Below, in pieces: positions 43,305 through 48,911 of a stretch of DNA of 48,911 bases. This DNA is from JAPLDP01 sp964628285. GTDB lineage: Bacteria > Bacteroidota > Bacteroidia > Bacteroidales > JAGONC01. The stretch spans positions 1 through 48,911 of the forward strand of contig CAZVNP010000022.1 in assembly GCA_964628285.1 (NCBI GenBank), given 5' to 3'. The position numbers were made by a program, and so were the translations under genes. A model generated the notes under the pieces. That model saw nothing but the letters and a program-made list of their open reading frames with translations. It made no database searches and had not been told where the DNA came from. Within the stretch, counting starts at the first letter, position 1. Each line of letters begins with the position of its first letter.

Positions 43305-43369
43305 CAGGTTAAATAAATTTTCCGGAAAATGATTTCACACAAAGGCTAAATTTAATCATTCACTGTTTC

Positions 43370-44836
43370 ATGAAAATTGATAAAAATAGCAAACTGCTGA
43401 ATGTTTACATCCCGCTTCTCCTTGTTTTAGCCGGCTTTCTATGGAAAATTTTCTTTATTAATCAAAGGGATATATGTCTCGATGAACCCTATTCCATATT
43501 TAATGCCCAAAAGAGTATCGGTGAAATCATAAAAATTTCGACTTTAAATGAGCCCACCCCACCGCTTTTCATGCTTTTGTTACATTTATGGATTAAATTG
43601 TTTGGTATTGCTCCCTTATCTGTAAGGTTCTTACCGCTTGTATTTAATTCATTAACCGTCTTATTCCTTTATTTTACCGGAAAACGTTTTTTTAGCTTCT
43701 GGACAGGCCTGGTTGCTTCAGGATTATTTTTATTTTCTACCCTTCATTTCTTTTATGGACTCGAAGCGCGGACATATTCACTGGTAGTTTTAGAGACATC
43801 GGCTTCGCTATACTTTTATCTTCGCTACGCTGAAAATCTTAAAGACAGGAAAGCACTTGCCGGATTGATCATTTCAAATCTAACGTTAATTTATTCGCAT
43901 GATTTCGGATGGTTTGTCATATTATCACAAATTATCTCAAGTTTCTTTTATTCCAAAAATCTGAAGAACTTCAGGCGATTCATGATCCCTCCTTTTGCAA
44001 CTGCCTTGGGATTTATACCAATGATACCAATTATCACCCATCAATTTATTGTTAAGTCGACGCGTGGCACATGGTTGAATCCTCCAAAACCTTATGACTA
44101 TCTTTATCAGTTGTATTACTTTCTGAACCATAAAATGGTGTTTTGGATAATAATTACGGCAATTGGTGTCGGCCTAATTTTCACTTTGATCATGGTTTTG
44201 CGTAAAAAATGGAAAGGATTTAATATCAGCGTATTGGTATTGTTGCTGTGGTGGATTATTCCCTACAGCATCATGTTTTTTGTCTCCTCAAAAGTGCCTA
44301 TGTTTAACAGTCGCTATATCCTTTTCAATTCCATCGGGCTCTATTTGTTTATTGGGGCTCTCCTCAATTTTCTCTTTCAGAAAAACAAGTATGTCGAGCC
44401 TGTCATCGGATTGGTGGTAATAATATTTATGGGTTATTACATACGGATATTACCAGATACATTTGGCTACCGGGAGGTGTGCAAATCGGTTAATTTTGTA
44501 AAAAGTGCTGAAAATGGAAACCGTATTATCATACTTTACCCATTTTGGTCCGATTATCAATTTAATTACTATTATAACACGGAAATTTTTTCTGATCCCC
44601 GGAACTATTATGATCTTATGAAAAAAAATAATATTTACAGAGTATGGGGGCTATCACACACAAGACAAGTCATTGCAGCATATCCAAATAAAAGGGTCAT
44701 TTATATGCAGGATGGTTTTGGCAAAGAACAACATACCAGCATTTTTAGATTTCTTGATTCCATTTATATTAAACGTGATAGTGTTTTTTTTCCGCAGACT
44801 ATCAATGTTGGTGTATATGATCCAAAATCACAATAA
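43370..44836 (+). CDS. GT39/GT83-like multi-pass glycosyltransferase
   Basis: A 488-residue membrane protein in the ArnT/PMT (GT-C) style: the first periplasmic loop has LDEPYSIFNAQKS with the acidic catalytic-type pair, then LNEPTPPLFMLLLHLWIKLFG, followed by repeated long helices and a soluble C-terminal tail. It likely moves a sugar from a polyprenyl-phosphate carrier, the product expected of the preceding GT2 enzyme, onto a lipid, glycan or protein at the periplasmic face. It is sandwiched between the intact GT2 gene and its broken copy, and is more AT-rich than genes upstream. Confidence 0.82.
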   Translation: MKIDKNSKLLNVYIPLLLVLAGFLWKIFFINQRDICLDEPYSIFNAQKSIGEIIKISTLNEPTPPLFMLLLHLWIKLFGIAPLSVRFLPLVFNSLTVLFLYFTGKRFFSFWTGLVASGLFLFSTLHFFYGLEARTYSLVVLETSASLYFYLRYAENLKDRKALAGLIISNLTLIYSHDFGWFVILSQIISSFFYSKNLKNFRRFMIPPFATALGFIPMIPIITHQFIVKSTRGTWLNPPKPYDYLYQLYYFLNHKMVFWIIITAIGVGLIFTLIMVLRKKWKGFNISVLVLLLWWIIPYSIMFFVSSKVPMFNSRYILFNSIGLYLFIGALLNFLFQKNKYVEPVIGLVVIIFMGYYIRILPDTFGYREVCKSVNFVKSAENGNRIIILYPFWSDYQFNYYYNTEIFSDPRNYYDLMKKNNIYRVWGLSHTRQVIAAYPNKRVIYMQDGFGKEQHTSIFRFLDSIYIKRDSVFFPQTINVGVYDPKSQ

Positions 44837-44841
44837 TTAAA

Positions 44842-45575
44842 ATGAGTCATAAAAAACTTTCTATCATTATTCCGGCTTACAATGAAGCCAGGACAATTCA
44901 TCTTATACTTGACAAGGTAAGACAGATAAAATTGACCGATGACACTGAGAAGGAGATTTTGGTAATTAATGACGGATCAAAGGATAATACAACAGATATT
45001 GTTGAAGCTTATATCGCTTCACATCAAGATATCTCCATCAGATTATTCGATCAGCCGGTTAATATGGGTAAAGGGGCTGCACTGCACCGGGGTATCAGCG
45101 AAGCTACCGGTAACTTTATTATTATTCAGGATGCCGACCTTGAATACAATCCTGAGGAATACAATATATTACTGAGACCCATGGTCGACGGTTTCGCCGA
45201 TGTAGTGTACGGCTCCCGGTTTATGGGCGATAACCCACACCACATCCTATTCTTCTGGCATACTATCGGCAACCGCTTACTGACCTTTCTGTCCAATACA
45301 CTCACCATCCTGAACCTGACCGATATGGAAACATGCTATAAACTCTTCAGGGCCGATTTGATAAAGAAATATCCCTGCATGAAAAACGTTTTGGCTTTGA
45401 ACCCGAGGTGACTGCCAAAATAGCTCGTTATCCGGGAATAAGGATTTATGAAGTTGGTATATCTTATTATGGCAGAACTTATAAGGAAGGAAAAAAAATC
45501 AAGGCCAGAGATGGATTCCGAGCTGTTTACTGCATCCTAAAGTATGGGATCTTTAATCGTCGATTTATGGTTTAA
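44842..45575 (+). pseudogene. Frameshifted duplicate of the GT2 glycosyltransferase
   Basis: A paralogue of the gene at 42582, starting MSHKKLSIIIPAYNEARTIH and following it closely to LFRADLIKK. There the frame breaks: where copy 1 has AAGAAAATA, this copy has AAGAAATA (45365-45371), one A fewer. The open frame then ends at 45411 after 189 residues. In the next frame the rest of the enzyme continues intact (FGFEPEVTAKIARYPGIRIYEVGISYYG) to a stop at 45575, for a restored ~244 residues. The shortened product lacks the C-terminal helices. A homopolymer sequencing error or slippage-based phase variation could also explain it. Confidence 0.85.
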
Positions 45576-45658
45576 ATTACTGGATTGATAATTATGCTAT
45601 TTTAAATAACACGTTTATAGTTGTACATGATCTAATCTATAGACAGATTGTTGCATCC

Positions 45659-47059
45659 TTAAATGTCACTTTCCGGTCTGGCTGGTTTAAGTAATGACAA
45701 ATTAAAGGTCTGATAAATAAGTGAGTACATAATAATCATTGCATCAAGAACAAGTAGCCAGGAAATCCTTGACTGCAAATGGCTTGAAATACCAATTAAA
45801 CTTGTTGTTACCACGGCATTATAAAAATATCCCAACAAACATATTACATTTAATAGGATAATTGATTTAGATATTCTCCCATTAAAAAAGGACCAGAATA
45901 TTAATATTAATGAAATTCCAATAACAAAGTAATTTATAAAATCTATTGTATTGAATTTTAATTTCCCGTAGTTCTGAGATGTGTGCAAGAATTCGTTTCC
46001 ATCATTATCCAAATGATCCTTTATTGCAAGATAAGGAAGCGAATTTTCACGAAAAGCCCTGATCTCATCACCGACATTAAGTTTATAAAGTTGTATCCCC
46101 GTTCCTTTCACATTTTCCCAAATATACTTTATTAAGTAGCGTGGTGTAGTCATTATTCCATAAACAATAGGAGCATATAAACTATCTGCCCTTTTCCATT
46201 CCCCGATGGAAGATCTCATCAGTTCATTGTGAGATTTATTTGTTTGAAAAAAATCATGAGATGTAATTGGCATCAATTTTATATCCTGATATATTTGATT
46301 ACCCAATCTATCGCTATTTTCATCCAAATACCTCCTTAACAGACCATTTTCAGAAAGACGTACAGCCAGTAAAACATGAGGTTCTAAACTCAAACGAAAA
46401 CCATTTCCATTATAATACTGATATATCATTAGGAAAATAACAGAACATATTAATCCGGTTGATAATAACAATAATCTTTTAAATGCATTAGCTCTGTCAA
46501 TCACTACTTTAGATCTGAATAGAAGTAAAATTAAAAAAGTTAATATTGACAAGGCTGAGGTCAATAAATTATTAAGTTGGCATATCAGAAAAAAGAAAAG
46601 AACAGTCAAATAAACGAAAGCATCAAGTACACTTAATTTCGGTTTAATCAATAAAATAAAAAAAATCAGAAAGATACCGGGAGTAAAAATATCGGGCATC
46701 AATTGTGAACTATACCAACCTAAACTTGAAAATAAAACAAGAAAAATAATAATTGATAGATGAATAAAATAGTTTTTCTTAGTGGGTATAGCCAGACTGA
46801 TTGCTTTATATATTAATAAATTCATTATTAATGCTTGCACATAAATGACCATCCACATCGTATATTCCCATGAGAAAATCCTGATAAATAATCCGTAACC
46901 TATTGGGAATCGAATGGGAGGAATTAAGGAAAAGGATGATAGAATGTAGATTCCTGAATCGTTCGTGACTAAAGGATAACCATTATAGAGAGCTTGACCG
47001 CATATGATGAATGTGGATAATAGAAAATATATTATTTCCGCACATCGGTTTTTATTCAT
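45659..47059 (-). CDS. Uncharacterised multi-pass membrane protein (paralogue A)
   Basis: A ~466-residue protein with about ten membrane helices and no family I can name. The first extracytoplasmic loop reads ALYNGYPLVTNDSGIYI and is followed by RFPIGYGLFIRIFS. A second conserved patch, ENGLLRRYLDEN, lies in the large central loop. The DSG-containing loop after helix 1 recalls GT-C enzymes, but this is inference. A GTG at 47086 is an alternative start that aligns slightly better with the paralogue. Very AT-rich relative to the first 40 kb. It follows the related gene by 47 bases. Confidence 0.7.
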   Translation of the reverse strand: MNKNRCAEIIYFLLSTFIICGQALYNGYPLVTNDSGIYILSSFSLIPPIRFPIGYGLFIRIFSWEYTMWMVIYVQALIMNLLIYKAISLAIPTKKNYFIHLSIIIFLVLFSSLGWYSSQLMPDIFTPGIFLIFFILLIKPKLSVLDAFVYLTVLFFFLICQLNNLLTSALSILTFLILLLFRSKVVIDRANAFKRLLLLSTGLICSVIFLMIYQYYNGNGFRLSLEPHVLLAVRLSENGLLRRYLDENSDRLGNQIYQDIKLMPITSHDFFQTNKSHNELMRSSIGEWKRADSLYAPIVYGIMTTPRYLIKYIWENVKGTGIQLYKLNVGDEIRAFRENSLPYLAIKDHLDNDGNEFLHTSQNYGKLKFNTIDFINYFVIGISLILIFWSFFNGRISKSIILLNVICLLGYFYNAVVTTSLIGISSHLQSRISWLLVLDAMIIMYSLIYQTFNLSLLKPARPESDI

Positions 47060-47105
47060 CCACTGACATATTCCTTTAAGTTTCACAATATTTATTGAAG
47101 ATTAG

Positions 47106-48527
47106 TTAAGATTGAAACGTATGTGGTTTCTTTGAAATTACTTTCCGAATTTGAATGACCACCTGATATAAAATAATTAAAGCTAATAATACGACAAGCC
47201 AGGAAAGCCTTGCTTGTTTCCGATCACCTATGTTTGACAGGGTTGAAATGATTGCTGCGTTATAAACTATTCCCAACATTGATGTGATCGTTAAAATGAT
47301 TGCATATCTGTTAAGATATTCATAATACCACCCAAAAAAAATAATCATTATTGAAAAACTCAGAACAACATAATTCAGCAAATTAATGTTATTGAATTTC
47401 AATAGGCCACGATTCTGCAAGGAATTTAGGAATTCGTTAGTTTCATCCTCACTAAATTTGTATTTTATCTCTTTATATGGGGCCGACTTCTCTCTGAAAG
47501 CTACTAAACCTTGTCCTATGTCGTTTTTAAAGAGTTGCTGCAATGTTCCTTTAATACCCTCCCAAAATAAAAACTTTAAATATTTCGGAGATGATAAAAT
47601 ATTATGAATTATAGGGGATAAAATACTGTCAGCACTCTCCCATTTTGAAAAATCATATCCCATCTTTGTCAACAACGCCTTATCACTCCATAAAAAGTCA
47701 TTAACATTATCTGGTATTGAATCTTTATAATTGCATAATTCATTGTTAATTTTTCCGCAATTATCATTCAGGTATTTTTTTAAGATTCCGTTTTCTGCAA
47801 ATCTTGCCGAAGTGAAGACATTAGATGTTGTACTCATACGAAAGCCTTTTCCATGATAATAATTGAACGACATTAAAAATAGCATCGAAATACCTACGCT
47901 GAAGGTCAGGAATAAAAGCCTTAGATAAGCAGTTTTCAGTTTGATAAAAATGTCAGGTTTGAGGAGGATCATGATAAAAAGTGATAGGAGTATTAAAATG
48001 GTTAACGGAATATTGCTGTAATGCGATATAATAAAAATGACCAGTAAAAATAGATAAACAATTGAACTTAAGATATTTAATTTTTTATCTGAAATGAAAA
48101 TAAAAATTATTAAAATGATACCTGAGGTAAAAATATCAGGCATGATTTGACAGCTGTACCAACCCAGACTTGACAGTAAAACAAGTAAAATAATGATTGA
48201 GAAATGAACAAAATATTTAAGCTTGGTTTGAACTATCAGTGTTATAGCCTTAAAAATCAAAAAATTCATAATCAGGCATTGAGCATACATGACAGGCCAT
48301 ATTGATCGCTGAAATGAAAAACATCTGATGAATATACTGTATCCAATCGGGCGTGATACGCGAGGCATTAAATCAAAGGAAGAAGCCATATACATCCCTG
48401 AGTCTGAAAATACCAGAGGAAAACCGTTAAATAGTGCCGGCCCACAAATAATCAGCGTTGAGAATAAAAAATACAGAATGGCCTTGACAGTACCAATATT
48501 AAAGTAGGCTTTCTCCCCTTGGATCAT
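47106..48527 (-). CDS. Uncharacterised multi-pass membrane protein (paralogue B)
   Basis: A 473-residue tandem paralogue of the previous gene, with matching landmarks in the same order: ALFNGFPLVFSDSGMYM, RPIGYSIFIRCFS, YAQCLIMNFLIFKAI, SSLGWYSCQIMPDIFTSG, ENGILKKYLNDN and a central KYLKFLFWEGIKGT loop equivalent to KYIWENVKGT. Both copies keep full open frames. The family may be a surface-glycan membrane enzyme, given its place beside GT2 and GT39 genes, but nothing in the sequence proves it. No clear -7 element was found upstream. Confidence 0.72.
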   Translation of the reverse strand: MIQGEKAYFNIGTVKAILYFLFSTLIICGPALFNGFPLVFSDSGMYMASSFDLMPRVSRPIGYSIFIRCFSFQRSIWPVMYAQCLIMNFLIFKAITLIVQTKLKYFVHFSIIILLVLLSSLGWYSCQIMPDIFTSGIILIIFIFISDKKLNILSSIVYLFLLVIFIISHYSNIPLTILILLSLFIMILLKPDIFIKLKTAYLRLLFLTFSVGISMLFLMSFNYYHGKGFRMSTTSNVFTSARFAENGILKKYLNDNCGKINNELCNYKDSIPDNVNDFLWSDKALLTKMGYDFSKWESADSILSPIIHNILSSPKYLKFLFWEGIKGTLQQLFKNDIGQGLVAFREKSAPYKEIKYKFSEDETNEFLNSLQNRGLLKFNNINLLNYVVLSFSIMIIFFGWYYEYLNRYAIILTITSMLGIVYNAAIISTLSNIGDRKQARLSWLVVLLALIILYQVVIQIRKVISKKPHTFQS

Positions 48528-48911
48528 AATGCTGTGGCTGATAATAAATAATTAAAGTCATTTGATAACTTTTATTAGCCAATATAGTATTCAAAGCTAC
48601 AGTTATTAATCAAATATTAAAACCATCCGGGATGTATTTCATTCATAATTAAAAATTTTTGAAGTCCTTCACAACCTGAATATTCATTTTTTTATACCGT
48701 AATACCAGATTAACCGATAAATTAATTTTCCTCAAAAATATATATTAACGTGTTGTAGGGTTAACCTACCAACGCGTTTTTTACCATTTAAAAGCATCCA
48801 AGGTATCACATTTTAAAATATCACCGATTTTCACAAGCTAAATTACCTATAATTTCCGGATCTGTTAAAGACTATATATTGTTGTAATTCAATATATTAT
48901 TACTATAATTC
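48528..48911. other. AT-rich intergenic region with one hairpin
   Basis: No gene is visible in these 384 bases. At 48747-48782 an imperfect palindrome centred on GGTTAACC (AACGTGTTG... / ...CCAACGCGTT) runs into six Ts on the plus strand and resembles an intrinsic terminator, but no plus-strand gene precedes it in the window. Confidence 0.4.

Overview
The window looks like one piece of a Bacteroidota chromosome, probably a Bacteroidales-type environmental lineage. Evidence: many exact matches to the Bacteroidota -7 promoter element (TAnnTTTG); the conserved block yceD-rpmF-plsX-fabH; the block coaX, outer-membrane protein, TPR proteins, LptC, CNNM protein; an SRAP protein directly downstream of a UmuC polymerase; and many exported proteins whose signal peptides end just before Gln or at a lipobox Cys. 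No insertion sequence, prophage, CRISPR array or rRNA gene is visible.

Layout. 0.3-4.7 kb: an acyl-CoA synthetase and a class III cyclase/TolB-like/TPR signalling protein. 4.7-11.6 kb (minus): an efflux operon of lipoprotein adaptor, RND pump and TolC-type channel, with an MFS carrier behind it. 11.7-14.6 kb (minus): a large secreted HExxH metallopeptidase with propeller-like repeats and a likely C-terminal barrel. 14.7-18.2 kb: RNase R and a YihY/BrkB membrane protein. 18.2-20.2 kb: a CREST-type (ceramidase-like) membrane hydrolase, a small gene remnant, a barrel-like protein and a large inverted repeat. 20.2-23.9 kb: a PHP-type histidinol-phosphatase, convergent with the lipid-precursor/L32 operon yceD-rpmF-plsX-fabH. 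24.0-33.4 kb: tRNA-Phe, then a long co-directional envelope cluster (coaX, outer-membrane protein, two tandem paralogous TPR proteins, LptC, CNNM protein) running into UmuC and SRAP. 33.4-37.1 kb: a LuxE-like protein, a lipoprotein, an ECF sigma/anti-sigma pair divergent from a DUF6249-type gene, and ThpR. 37.2-41 kb: tRNA-Ala, two copies of a structured non-coding element, aspS and a secreted C1 peptidase. 41-48.9 kb: a cell-surface glycan region of GT2 and GT-C type membrane proteins, increasingly AT-rich, containing a frameshifted GT2 duplicate and a pair of paralogous uncharacterised membrane proteins.

The two most interesting regions are: (1) the ECF locus at 34.98-36.54 kb, where the same bipartite sequence GTAACC-N15-CGTC stands upstream of both divergent transcription units, which predicts a self-contained autoregulated regulon; and (2) 37.36-37.72 kb, where a ~140-nt element with two hairpins occurs twice in direct orientation behind tRNA-Ala, with a compensatory base-pair change in the first stem, which points to a conserved RNA.

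Gene starts were moved from the longest reading frame where an ATG, a signal peptide or a promoter made that more credible. All functional assignments rest on reading motifs by eye; no database search was run.
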